A stretch of 64,000 nucleotides of DNA from a bacterium (lineage in GTDB: Bacteria; Armatimonadota; Zipacnadia; Zipacnadales; UBA11051). A program made the translations under genes and the position numbers. Location: the NCBI GenBank assembly GCA_021372615.1, contig JAJFUB010000131.1, positions 1 to 64,000 of the forward strand, written 5' to 3'. Position 1 is the stretch's first letter, and the number at the start of each line of letters is the position of its first letter. The notes beneath the pieces were generated by a model, which was not told the DNA's origin, did not search any database, and was given only the letters and a program-made list of their open reading frames with translations. Shown here one piece after another: positions 49,401 to 56,889 of this stretch.

Positions 49401-49830
49401 GGCTGCTGTAGTTCGGATCGTCCGGGACGAGCGCCGGGTACACTAGCAGGTCCGGCTCCGCCGCTGTTACCCCCGTCTGCGCCCGTAGGGCGGCCGCGGC
49501 CGCCACCACGTCGGCGCCGGTCGGCAACTCGATGATCTGCGTCCTGCGGCCCACGCGCCTGCCGACGTTGCCGTTCACCCGGGCCACCGCCGCCTGGGCC
49601 GCGCCAGCCTGCACGCTGGGTGCCCACTGCACCACGATCCGGTCCGCCACCGCTTCCTGAGCGCGCAGGATGATCCCGTGCGGAGTGTGCACGGTCCGCA
49701 CCGGGCCCACCATCACCGTCTTCAGCCGTACCGGAGCGGCCCACGTCGCCGTGGCCAGGGCCCACACAAGCAACACGCCGAACACCGCCCACGGCGGCGT
49801 TCGGCGCAGTCTGCGTTCATGCGTCATCAT
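46420..49830 (-). CDS. secreted subtilisin-family (S8) protease with FN3 and FlgD-like domains
   Basis: A 1136-residue exported protease. Signal peptide (about 12-31), inhibitor-like propeptide (about 60-130), then the S8 domain with catalytic D171 (IAIIDSGVD), H241 (NHGTLVAG) and S420 (GTSFSSPM). Two fibronectin type III domains follow (about 484-575 and 575-670), then a beta domain with FWVKLPQ and PGWHQIGNPF, a second beta region with DLSALPRDSVALLEDLATGR, and a FlgD-like Ig domain ending VLWDGRSTAGTLVPAGTYLV. The start is the ATG-ATG pair at 49830, seven bases after the upstream protease gene. The C-terminal half is shared in order and motif with that neighbour. Confidence 0.92.
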   Translation of the reverse strand: MMTHERRLRRTPPWAVFGVLLVWALATATWAAPVRLKTVMVGPVRTVHTPHGIILRAQEAVADRIVVQWAPSVQAGAAQAAVARVNGNVGRRVGRRTQIIELPTGADVVAAAAALRAQTGVTAAEPDLLVYPALVPDDPNYSSQYHLPLIAAPAAWDVTTGSSSVVIAIIDSGVDQDHPDLAAKTWYNSDEIAGNHKDDDGNGFVDDWRGWDFRYEDNDPSPVPNGIDEDGKYGADDNVNHGTLVAGTAAAVGNNAYGVAGVDWGARIMALQVFPDDGSAYLSAVIEAMYYAIENGANIINLSIGTAYTSIFTAPVTDAYDAGVLVVCAGGNESTELTDSSATWESPVCNDGTDVYSQNHILGVGATDRYDVKSYYSNFDSSSAHFIDVMAPGDAIYGTFVYFPTVSGFGSYFGTMSGTSFSSPMMAGLAALVKSQRPTATPADLIDAICTGADNIDAANPGYVGMLGAGRANCAGALGVSVAPSAPTNFTAEDTPDDEGGSVTLTWKRSNDDGGGSDTVTGYGVWRRQGSTGSFTQIATLPRGSEGYVDTDVTTGLSYYYKVSVTDGTLTSETSVVGPVQPLNDSPPPTVSNVMAVDREDDSGGAIVVSWNPYVAPADFYAFVVYRSTHSFTSVSGMTPVAMLADPSAVSHVDATVGDGVDYYYAVGVRDTAGNETKSLTSYGPVEAYPNTPVSFAAGTYFMATPAAPTDGDPATLFGMAAGSFAYARWSPSTGVYLYDAGARPLADGLKVEVGGGFWVKLPQDVSVMPNGVSAPAGDFDLALTPGWHQIGNPFFSTTNLSEATVTYNGAAMDLESADSSGIMAAYAWVYDRAEGAYVLAYPQLSSTTTVLAPWQGAWVLVYKDCTLTLARPVENASVSATTASAVRTKAVRTADWQVNWSVPVRVSSAGVSDSACYIGTASHKMTGARPPAIADAPRLSLAAAGTAGTGNYAVSLAQSGQTNIIWNMRVENLHEGQAVVVTTPDLSALPRDSVALLEDLATGRTVYLRTVSQYSFTPASGETSRSLRLTVSPRSSGMLTVQALSAQTVRSGGATVSFTLSNAATCSVSVMNIAGRIVRIVEQEKVRAAGNNSVLWDGRSTAGTLVPAGTYLVRVTANGTSGESVQAMGTLHVQR

Positions 49831-49837
49831 TGTCTCG

Positions 49838-52800
49838 CTAGCGGCGCACCTGCACCGTCTGGATCGCGCGGACAACCTGTCCGTCCTCGGCAGTGCCGGT
49901 GACGCACACCAGGTACTGGCCGGCCGGCACCCTCTGCCCGCTGGCTGAGGTGCAGTTCCACAGGATCTCGCTGCTGCCAGCGGGGCTGACGGAACTGCCG
50001 CCCAACTGCCGCACCAGTCGCCCCGCCACATTGCGGACCTCGACACCCACCGTCGCCGGGGTGGTGAGGGTATAGGCAACGCGCACGTTGCCCGAAGCGC
50101 CCTGGGTGCAGGTGCTCCGGAGGACAAGTGCGCTCCCCGCGCCAGCGCCGATTGTGATGTTGAGCCGTCGGCTGGTTTCGCTCGACGCCAGTGTGAAGAC
50201 ATAGCTGCTCACGGTTCGCATGTAGATACTGCGGCCAGTCACCGTGTCGGTGAGGACAGGCCGCACGTCTCTGGGCAAAGCTGACAGGTCGGGCCAGGTC
50301 AGCTTGATGGCTGCCTCAGGTCGGGCGCAGGCGACGTCCACCGTCCAGGTGTGTCCCGCGCCCAGGCTCTCCACATAGTCGGTTGCGGTGCGTCCACCGC
50401 TGCCCGAGAAGTACAGGTCAGGGCCGTCCCCCGCGGCGGGCGGGCTGACAACGTTCGTCAGGGCCGCCGCCCGGCTGCTCACGCCCAGGAAGTTGTCTGT
50501 GTCCGCCGCCCCGTCAATCGCCGCTGCCAGGCGCAGGGACCACTCATCGGCCGGCGCCTGGGTGCTTGTCGTCGCGACCGCGGCGGCGCTCGCTGCGTCC
50601 GGCTTCTTGAGGACCAGTTGCCCGGCCCGCTGGGACAGGAAGAAGAACCCCGCGCCCTTCTTGATGACCTTGGTGGCCAGGGTCATGTTCGGGCTGACCA
50701 GCTTGTAGCTGTTGGCCGAAGTGTCATAGATCCAGAAGAAGTCGCGGGTGTACTTCCGCTCGTTCGACTCCGTCAGCGTGTAAAACGTTCCGCCGATGCG
50801 CACGCCAGTGCCCTCGGCGGACACATCCACATCGCTGACGTAAGGGTTACCCAGTTGGTTCCAGCCCACGCTGAAGTCCACGCGCACGTCGCTCGTGGCC
50901 GCCGAGCCGCTGAGGCTCAGGGCCACCGGACTGGTGCCGCGCATCCAGAACCCACGCCCCGGCGACACACGCAGGAAGCTGTCCGTTGAGCCGGACGTGT
51001 AGACCACATACTGCCCGTCCGTCCCCAGCGCCGGGTTCCAGCGTGCGAACTGCAGGCCGGTGCTCAGGTCGAAGACGTCGCTAAGCTGGTTGTTCTGCAG
51101 CGTCAGGCCGATCCCGATGAGGGAGAGGCCTGAGGGGAAGGAGAAGCCGTAGTTCGGGTTGGAGCGTGCCGGCCCGGCGGCCTCCACGGCCGTCCGCTCG
51201 TTGCCTGGGATGGACGTGTCCACACAGGTGACGGCGTAGTAGTAGTCCTTGTCATCCTCGGTGGTCGCGTCCAGACAGCCCTTCGTACCGGCGCTGGTGA
51301 ACGTCTTCAGCAGCGTCACACCGTCGGCCGTGACGTTCTCGAAGTCACTCTCCGACCGGTAGACACGATACTGCAGGAAGTCCGCCGGCGGCGCGTAGCT
51401 GCTCCAGGAGATGGTGATCGAGCCCCCGTCGTCGGTCGGCGTGTCCGCCGCCGTGCAGGTCACCGCATCAGGCGCGATGTCGTCGCGCGCCTGTGCCGCC
51501 GATGTGACCTTCGAGGGAGTCTTGTTCACCGCATCGCAGGCGAAGATCTTGTAGTAGTAATCCACGTAGTTCGCCGGCACCAGGTCCACATACGTCCGCC
51601 CGCCCACGAGCACGTCGCCCAGGTACTCGAAGGTCCCGTCGGCCGCAGTGCTGCGCCACACCTCGTACTTCACCACATCGTTGTACCCGCGCCCGTCGTC
51701 GGTGGACTTGCTCCACGACACGGTGATGCTGCCGCCGCTGTCACCAGCGGTATCGGCGGCAATGGGTGAACGAGGCGCCCCCGGCGCGGGGTCGCTGATG
51801 TCCAGGTCAGCGGTCATGACGGTGCCCGAGGAGCTGATGTTGCGGACCCCAATGAGGCTATCGAGGCTCTCGTACGTGTTCGAGTTCGGCGTGGTCAGGG
51901 GACCAAACCCCGTGATGCTGTCGTGATAGGGGTCGCCGCTATCCCCGAAACTGTAGTAATGCTCCAGTTCCCAGAGCCCGTCCGCCTGTTCGAGCGCCAC
52001 CAGGTAGTGCCCCAGGAGCGCGTTCAGCCCCGGGTACCACTGGGTGTCGTTGTCCGGCATGTCCTCGTCTATGTGCCAGATCAGCAGGCCGCTGCTCGGG
52101 AGCGAGACGTCAAAGCCCACCTGCTGTCGGTTCTCGACGAGCCAGTACTCGTTGGTCGGGGTGCCGCACCACAGCTTGTAGATGACCCCGCTTGACGACC
52201 CGACGGGGTTCCCCTCGATTTGCGGGAAGGACACGTTGATCTGCGAGCTCGTCGGCACGACGGGGTCCACCCACCCCAACTCCACGCGGCAGAACGCATC
52301 CAACTGCGTCGGCAGCGCTCCGCCGCCGCCCCATGACCCGAACGCCATCAGGCTCCAGTCGCCGACGCCCGTCGAATCGTAGCCATAGTCGTACAGGTCG
52401 GGGAGCCCGAGTACATGCCCGAACTCATGGGCGAACACGCCTACGAGACCGTTCTCCGGCTCGATGCTGTAGACGCTCAGCGTCTTGCCATCGAGGACCG
52501 GCTGGGTGTAGGTCTGCCACTTGTGCGACCAGATGTCCGTCGCGTCGCCCGACTCCTCCTGCCCCATCCCCGCGTGCACCACGAACAGCGCGTTGATGTA
52601 GTCGCTGCCGTCATTGGCGTACTGCGAGAAGTCCACATCCGGGTCCGCCAGGGCGGCCACGTCTTCCACGAGCTTCTGGCTGTTCTGTGGGTACGTGCCC
52701 AGGCCAGCATTGTTGTTCACGTAGTAGGCATTCGTCTGGGGGGCGCGGTACCAACCGGCAGTGCCGCCTACGGCGCTGCCGTTGAGCGTGAAGGCCTGGC

Positions 52801-53353
52801 GGGAGACCTCCCTGTAGTAGTCCTGCAGGCTATTGGTATACGCGGGGCTATCGAACAGCATGGAGTTGAAGTGCGTCGCGCCCGCCGTGCCCGGGTAGAG
52901 CGTCGGCGTCTTGTCAGAGAAGTCCACGAGCAGGACCAACGCGCGCCATGTCCCCGCCACCGGTTGCGCGCCGGCCGCCAGGGGATGCAGTCGATCTGCG
53001 GCACCGGGGCCCCAACCGGGCGCCTCCAGCCCCGGCTTCTTGACCAGCCGACGGTACGTAGCCAGAGCCCGGGTGCCCACCGCTCCATCTCGCAGCAACC
53101 GCGGGTGGGGCGGCATGAGCTCCGGCCCTCCCCCACGACCGGCGTTTGCCATGGCATACGCCGTCAAGCCGCTCATGTCCACCTGGCGCAACTGCCGGGT
53201 GCCCGGATCATAGACATCCACCAGGACTCGCTCCCCTGCCTGCGCGTGGCTGGCGATCTGGGTGAGCAGGCCGTCCTGGCTGGGCCGGGCGAGCACAGGG
53301 GGTAGACAGAGTGCAACGAGCAGGAGGCACATCAGCGGCAAACAGTGACGCAT
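49838..53353 (-). CDS. secreted M6-family metalloprotease with FN3 and FlgD-like domains
   Basis: A 1171-residue exported metalloprotease. Signal peptide (1-22), propeptide, catalytic domain with zinc ligands H309, H313 and D319 and base E310 in HEFGHVLGLPDLYD, as in immune inhibitor A. Two FN3 domains follow (about 540-730; SITVSWSKSTDDGRGYNDVV, SITISWSSYAPPADFLQY), then a domain with GFWMRG and VGWNQLGNPY, then DLSALPRDVRPVLTDTVTGR and a FlgD-like end (ILWNCTSASGQRVPAGQYLV). The start ATG at 53353 is chosen because GGGGAG lies six bases before it; an ATG two codons earlier sits inside that site. First gene of a probable three-gene operon. Confidence 0.9.
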   Translation of the reverse strand: MRHCLPLMCLLLVALCLPPVLARPSQDGLLTQIASHAQAGERVLVDVYDPGTRQLRQVDMSGLTAYAMANAGRGGGPELMPPHPRLLRDGAVGTRALATYRRLVKKPGLEAPGWGPGAADRLHPLAAGAQPVAGTWRALVLLVDFSDKTPTLYPGTAGATHFNSMLFDSPAYTNSLQDYYREVSRQAFTLNGSAVGGTAGWYRAPQTNAYYVNNNAGLGTYPQNSQKLVEDVAALADPDVDFSQYANDGSDYINALFVVHAGMGQEESGDATDIWSHKWQTYTQPVLDGKTLSVYSIEPENGLVGVFAHEFGHVLGLPDLYDYGYDSTGVGDWSLMAFGSWGGGGALPTQLDAFCRVELGWVDPVVPTSSQINVSFPQIEGNPVGSSSGVIYKLWCGTPTNEYWLVENRQQVGFDVSLPSSGLLIWHIDEDMPDNDTQWYPGLNALLGHYLVALEQADGLWELEHYYSFGDSGDPYHDSITGFGPLTTPNSNTYESLDSLIGVRNISSSGTVMTADLDISDPAPGAPRSPIAADTAGDSGGSITVSWSKSTDDGRGYNDVVKYEVWRSTAADGTFEYLGDVLVGGRTYVDLVPANYVDYYYKIFACDAVNKTPSKVTSAAQARDDIAPDAVTCTAADTPTDDGGSITISWSSYAPPADFLQYRVYRSESDFENVTADGVTLLKTFTSAGTKGCLDATTEDDKDYYYAVTCVDTSIPGNERTAVEAAGPARSNPNYGFSFPSGLSLIGIGLTLQNNQLSDVFDLSTGLQFARWNPALGTDGQYVVYTSGSTDSFLRVSPGRGFWMRGTSPVALSLSGSAATSDVRVDFSVGWNQLGNPYVSDVDVSAEGTGVRIGGTFYTLTESNERKYTRDFFWIYDTSANSYKLVSPNMTLATKVIKKGAGFFFLSQRAGQLVLKKPDAASAAAVATTSTQAPADEWSLRLAAAIDGAADTDNFLGVSSRAAALTNVVSPPAAGDGPDLYFSGSGGRTATDYVESLGAGHTWTVDVACARPEAAIKLTWPDLSALPRDVRPVLTDTVTGRSIYMRTVSSYVFTLASSETSRRLNITIGAGAGSALVLRSTCTQGASGNVRVAYTLTTPATVGVEVRNVAGRLVRQLGGSSVSPAGSSEILWNCTSASGQRVPAGQYLVCVTGTAEDGQVVRAIQTVQVRR

Positions 53354-53663
53354 GGTCATCTCCCCAACTCCGGCATGGGCGCTGCCGGGGCGTCAGTTCG
53401 GCTGCACGCGTTGGCTCCCCGACCACGAGACGCCATGGCGGGAAGCGCATTGAAACCAAGGTGATGATACCAGAGGTCACATACAAACGCAAGGTGCACC
53501 AGTCGTGCCGTGGCGGCATGTTTGGGGCACAGTGGCCCGTGAGCCGCAGGTGCTCCCGAACCGCGGTTGACAGGCCAGCCCTCACCCGAGGGCCGCCACA
53601 GGCAGGAGCCCGCCAAACGGCGGCGAACCTCCGCCCATTCCGGCGACCAAGGAGCCAACTGCC
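53354..53663. other. divergent intergenic region, M6 protease and GH172
   Basis: 310 bp without a gene I can support. The minus-strand promoter at 53464-53492 belongs to the proteases. On the plus strand a TTGACA occurs at 53567 but no -10 box follows at the right distance. AAGGAGCCAACTGCC precedes the GH172 ATG. Confidence 0.6.
53464..53492 (-). promoter_or_regulatory. promoter of the protease operon
   Basis: Minus strand TTGCGT, 17 bp, TATCAT, about 110 bp before the M6 protease start codon. The surrounding 30 bp are clearly more AT-rich than average. Confidence 0.6.
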
Positions 53664-54713
53664 ATGTCCTGGCTACCCTTCAACTGCGGGCTCGGCGCGG
53701 TCTACATGTTGCACCCGGGCAAGACCCGGTCCATCTCGGCGGAGAATCCCGCTGGCGCCCCCGGGGCCGGGGCCCAGGCCATCCCCGACGGGGGCGCTGC
53801 CGCAGCCCTCGGCCAGGGCTGGAAGGTCCGCCCGTGCATCACCGTCAAGGCCGGCGAGACCGTGACTTTGGCCGACATCGCCGGCCCGGGTGTGATCCAG
53901 CACATCTGGATCACCGTCAGCGAGAAGGCCTATCGCGACTGCCTGCTGCGCATGTACTGGGACGGAGAGGACACCCCCTCGGTCGAAATCCCCCTGGGCG
54001 ACCTGTTCTGCTGCGGCCACAGCCTGCGGGCGAAGGTCAACTCCCTCCCCATCGCCGTGAACCCCTCGGGCGGGATGAACAGCTACTGGCCCATGCCCTT
54101 CGGCCGGGGCGCGCGCGTCACGGTCGAGAACCAGCGCTGGGAGGACATCGGGGGCTTCTTCTACCAGATCACGTGGGCCGAGACGCCCGTGCCCGATGAG
54201 GCCGCGACCTTCCACGCCCAGTGGCGCCGCTCCATGGGCACGCGCGAGGTCCCCGAGCATGTCATCCTCGACGGCATCCGCGGCCGGGGGCAGTATGTCG
54301 GCACATATCTGGCCTGGACGCAGCTTTCCGACGGGTGGTGGGGCGAGGGGGAGATCAAGTTCTATCTCGATGGCGACACGCAGTTCCCGACGATCTGCGG
54401 TACCGGCACGGAGGACTACTTCGGGGGAGCCTGGGGCTTCGGGGACACCTTCAGCACGGCCTTCCTGGGCTACCCGCTGTGGCAGAAGGAGCCGGGACGG
54501 GTCCCCAAGCATGGCCTGTACCGCTGGCACGTCATGGACCCGATCCGCTTCGACGAGGACCTGAAGGTCACGATGCAGGAGCTGGGCTGGTGGCCCAACG
54601 GGCAGTTCCAGCCGCTGACCGATGACATCGCCTCGGTACGATACTGGTACCAGTCCGAGCCGCACGCGGCCTTCCCGGCCATGCCGCCGCCACCGGCGCG
54701 CTGGAGCCGTTAG
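53664..54713 (+). CDS. GH172 (DUF2961) family glycoside hydrolase
   Basis: A 349-residue protein without signal peptide. FNCGLGAVYMLHPGKTRSIS opens a DUF2961 double beta-jelly-roll; GPGVIQHIWITVS, YWDGEDTPSVEIPLGDLFC and ICGTGTEDYFGGAWGF are the family landmarks, the last with the probable catalytic Glu. GH172 members include difructose-anhydride synthase and alpha-arabinofuranosidases that act on furanose sugars. The stop codon TAG lies inside a REP-like element (GTTAGGAGCG), so the original C-terminus may have been shortened. Confidence 0.88.
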   Translation: MSWLPFNCGLGAVYMLHPGKTRSISAENPAGAPGAGAQAIPDGGAAAALGQGWKVRPCITVKAGETVTLADIAGPGVIQHIWITVSEKAYRDCLLRMYWDGEDTPSVEIPLGDLFCCGHSLRAKVNSLPIAVNPSGGMNSYWPMPFGRGARVTVENQRWEDIGGFFYQITWAETPVPDEAATFHAQWRRSMGTREVPEHVILDGIRGRGQYVGTYLAWTQLSDGWWGEGEIKFYLDGDTQFPTICGTGTEDYFGGAWGFGDTFSTAFLGYPLWQKEPGRVPKHGLYRWHVMDPIRFDEDLKVTMQELGWWPNGQFQPLTDDIASVRYWYQSEPHAAFPAMPPPPARWSR

Positions 54714-54735
54714 GAGCGCGGCTCGCCAGAGCCGC
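54706..54735 (+). repeat. REP-like palindrome that supplies the GH172 stop codon
   Basis: GCCGTTAGGAGCG followed by CGGCTC, GCCA, GAGCCG. Leader and stem match the minus-strand copy at 4337-4364. The TAG at 54711-54713 in the leader ends the GH172 reading frame. Confidence 0.8.
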
Positions 54736-54743
54736 AAACGAAT

Positions 54744-54841
54744 GAGGGGCAGAGACACTTCCCGTGACGAACGTCGGCTGACGTCCGCACCAGGCCGCCG
54801 GGAAGGCTCTGTCCCTCGTCCCCATTTTACTCCCAAATGGG
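54744..54841. terminator. long hairpin and short hairpin between GH172 and translin genes
   Basis: GAGGGGCAGAG (54744-54754) pairs with CTCTGTCCCTC (54807-54817) with one mismatch, and CTTCCCG with CGGGAAG inside it. A second stem CCCATTT/AAATGGG (54821-54841) abuts the translin stop. They lie between convergent genes and can end both transcripts. The arms resemble the palindromes at 30091. Confidence 0.6.
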
Positions 54842-54843
54842 CA

Positions 54844-55479
54844 CTATTGTTCCAGCTTTTCCTGCAATTCCCTCATCCGGCGCTCAAGCCTGCTGCCCCG
54901 TAGGGCGTTCGTCAGGTCCCCGCGCGTGCGCTCGATCAGCCCCCGCGCCGCGTCCGACCGACCCCGCAATCCCTGTGAGATCGCGTTCGGGTAGTCGAAG
55001 CTCATGATCGTCTGATAGATGCTGTCCATGGCCTCGAGGTACCGCTCGGCCTCCTCGACACGGTCCATGCGGACCAGATCGAGCACGTGCCGTCGCAGCT
55101 CCCCCACGACTTCGGCCAGGCCGTTGATCCAGGCCACGGGGTAGACGCCCAACTCCTCGGGCGTCGGCAGCGCCTCATCACTCAGCGCCGCCAGCACCAT
55201 GGCCGCCTCGCAGTACTCCTTCTCCGAGTCGTGGACGAAGCCGCCGAAACGCAACTCCGGCGAGTCGGCCACGGCGGCGAGCATCTCATGGGTCAGCTTC
55301 CGCGCCTCGGCGAGCTGCTCGCGCGCCTGCGGCATCTCCTGCCGGTGGGCGTGCTTGATGGCCACTGACGATGCCCGCACCACTTGCCGCGACAGCACAT
55401 AGGCCTGCTCGCGCGCATGGTCCAGGGCATCGCAGTACTCGCGCAGCCCGTCAACAATCTCGTCCAGTCGTGATAGCAT
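54844..55479 (-). CDS. translin-family protein
   Basis: A 211-residue, all-helical protein. AREQAYVLSRQVVRASSVAI, then GGFVHDSEKEYCEAAMVLA, then WINGLAEVVGELRRHVLDLV and AERYLEAMDSIYQTIMSFDY and RSDAARGLIERTRGDLTNAL are the successive blocks of the translin/TRAX superfamily. In eukaryotes translin with TRAX forms the C3PO ribonuclease; the KEYCEA block corresponds to the QEYxEA acidic site of TRAX. Archaeal homologues exist, and bacterial ones are uncommon as far as I know. ATG at 55479 is chosen; GAGGTG lies just upstream. It follows the korDABG genes on the same strand after 74 bp. Confidence 0.85.
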   Translation of the reverse strand: MLSRLDEIVDGLREYCDALDHAREQAYVLSRQVVRASSVAIKHAHRQEMPQAREQLAEARKLTHEMLAAVADSPELRFGGFVHDSEKEYCEAAMVLAALSDEALPTPEELGVYPVAWINGLAEVVGELRRHVLDLVRMDRVEEAERYLEAMDSIYQTIMSFDYPNAISQGLRGRSDAARGLIERTRGDLTNALRGSRLERRMRELQEKLEQ

Positions 55480-55553
55480 GTCCACCTCGTAGCGGCGCGG
55501 TTCATCGCGCCCGGTCCAGTGTGGCCCAACGTCCAGCGCGATGAATCGCGCCC

Positions 55554-56093
55554 CTACCGGGCCAGCTCAGCACCCAGGCGAATGGCCTGAACATTCAGCG
55601 GCAGGTACTTGTGGTGGCGTTCCGGGAGCACGGTGCTCAGGGCTCGCTCCAGGGCCTCGACCGGCACCATCCCGGAGGCCGCCACGTAGGCCCCCAGCAT
55701 CACCATGTTGGCGATGCGCTCGTTGCCGATCTCGATCGCCTTGTCAGTGGCCGGAATCCACACGGCGTGCACATCCTCACGCGGCACCTGGCGCACCAGC
55801 GTCGCGTTGAGGACCACCAGCCCACCGTCCTTCAGCCGGGCCAGGTTCCCATCCACCGAGAGCTGGTCCATCAGCAGCATGGAGGCCGGGCGGCCCGAGA
55901 TCGGGCTGCCGACCACGCCGTCGGAGGCCACGACCGTGCAGGTTGTCGAGCCCCCACGCACCTCGGGGCTGTAGATCGGGAAGTACGACACCTGCAGGCC
56001 TTGCTCGCTGGCGGCCTGCACCAGAAGCTGGCCGATGAGCAGGACGCCCTGCCCGCCGGTGCCCGCCATGAAGACCTCATTGCGCATGGCCAT
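55554..56093 (-). CDS. korC: 2-oxoacid:ferredoxin oxidoreductase, gamma subunit
   Basis: A 179-residue subunit. VFMAGTGGQGVLLIGQLLVQ is the family start; YFPIYSPEVRGGSTTCTVVA and RIANMVMLGAYVA are typical. It couples the alpha and beta subunits of KOR/VOR-type enzymes, which decarboxylate 2-oxoacids (probably 2-oxoglutarate) to acyl-CoA with ferredoxin reduction. Start overlaps the end of the beta gene by 17 bp; two ATGs (56093, 56087) are possible. Last gene of the D-A-B-C order. Confidence 0.9.
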   Translation of the reverse strand: MAMRNEVFMAGTGGQGVLLIGQLLVQAASEQGLQVSYFPIYSPEVRGGSTTCTVVASDGVVGSPISGRPASMLLMDQLSVDGNLARLKDGGLVVLNATLVRQVPREDVHAVWIPATDKAIEIGNERIANMVMLGAYVAASGMVPVEALERALSTVLPERHHKYLPLNVQAIRLGAELAR

Positions 56094-56859
56094 CCCCCTC
56101 TCCCCAGTCCTTGAAGACGCCCGGCGGATAGACCGGCAGCATGTGGTCGCGCAGCCATTCCATCGCCTCGAGCGGCGGCTTCTGCCACCAGGTCGGGCAG
56201 GTGCTGACCAACTCGACCAGGGAGAAGCCCTTGCCCGCCACCTGCGTCTCGAAGCCCCGCCGGATGCGCCGCTTGGCGTTGCGGATGGCCTTCGGATCAA
56301 TCATCGTGGCCCGCGCCAGGTAGCTCACCCCCGGCAGCGTCCGCAGGAGTTCGCAGATCTGCATGGGCAGGCCGTCCACCTGCGGCGTGCGGCCCAGCGG
56401 CGTGGTCGTGGTTTTCATGCCCAGCAGCGTCGTCGGCGCCATCTGCCCCTGGGTCATGCCGAACACGGCGTTGTTGATGAAGATGACCGTGATGTTCTCA
56501 CTGCGGCTGGCGGCGTGGATCAGTTCCCCCATCCCGATGGCGGCCAGGTCGCCGTCGCCCTGGTAGGTGAACACGATCGTGTCCGGCCGCACCCGCTTGA
56601 TCCCCGTGGCGACCGCCGGGGAGCGGCCGTGGGAGGCCTGCACGGAATCCAGGTTGAAGTACTCGTAGCCGAACACCGAGCAGCCGACGCTGGCAATGGC
56701 CACCGTCCGGTCGCCCAGGCCCAACTCGTCTATCACCTCGGCCACCAGCCGGTGGGCGATGGGATGGGTGCACCCGGGGCAGTAGCGCATCTGGACATCG
56801 CACAGACTGCTCGGACGCTCGTAGATCACCTGCGCGTCTGCGGCATATGTTGTGCTCAT
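56077..56859 (-). CDS. korB: 2-oxoacid:ferredoxin oxidoreductase, beta subunit
   Basis: A 260-residue thiamine-diphosphate subunit. RYCPGCTHPIAHRLVAEVID, IASVGCSVFGYEYFNLDSVQ, and the thiamine/Mg site YQGDGDLAAIG (GDGD at 101-104) with FINNAVFGMTQGQ 30 residues later. It binds the thiamine cofactor at the interface with the alpha subunit. Start 30 bp after the alpha stop. Confidence 0.94.
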   Translation of the reverse strand: MSTTYAADAQVIYERPSSLCDVQMRYCPGCTHPIAHRLVAEVIDELGLGDRTVAIASVGCSVFGYEYFNLDSVQASHGRSPAVATGIKRVRPDTIVFTYQGDGDLAAIGMGELIHAASRSENITVIFINNAVFGMTQGQMAPTTLLGMKTTTTPLGRTPQVDGLPMQICELLRTLPGVSYLARATMIDPKAIRNAKRRIRRGFETQVAGKGFSLVELVSTCPTWWQKPPLEAMEWLRDHMLPVYPPGVFKDWGEGDGHAQ

Positions 56860-56889
56860 CGCGTAGTTCCTGTCAGCGGCATGGGTCTG

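Noticed and set aside
46420-53353. Type IX secretion sorting domain at the protease C-termini
   Set aside because: The ends resemble FlgD-like Ig domains (WDGRSTAGTLVPAGTYLV). That shape is near the T9SS sorting domain, but no T9SS gene is in the window and the phylum is not known to me for T9SS.
53567-53600. Promoter for GH172 from the TTGACA at 53567
   Set aside because: No -10-like hexamer lies 15-19 bp downstream; the sequence there is GC-rich.
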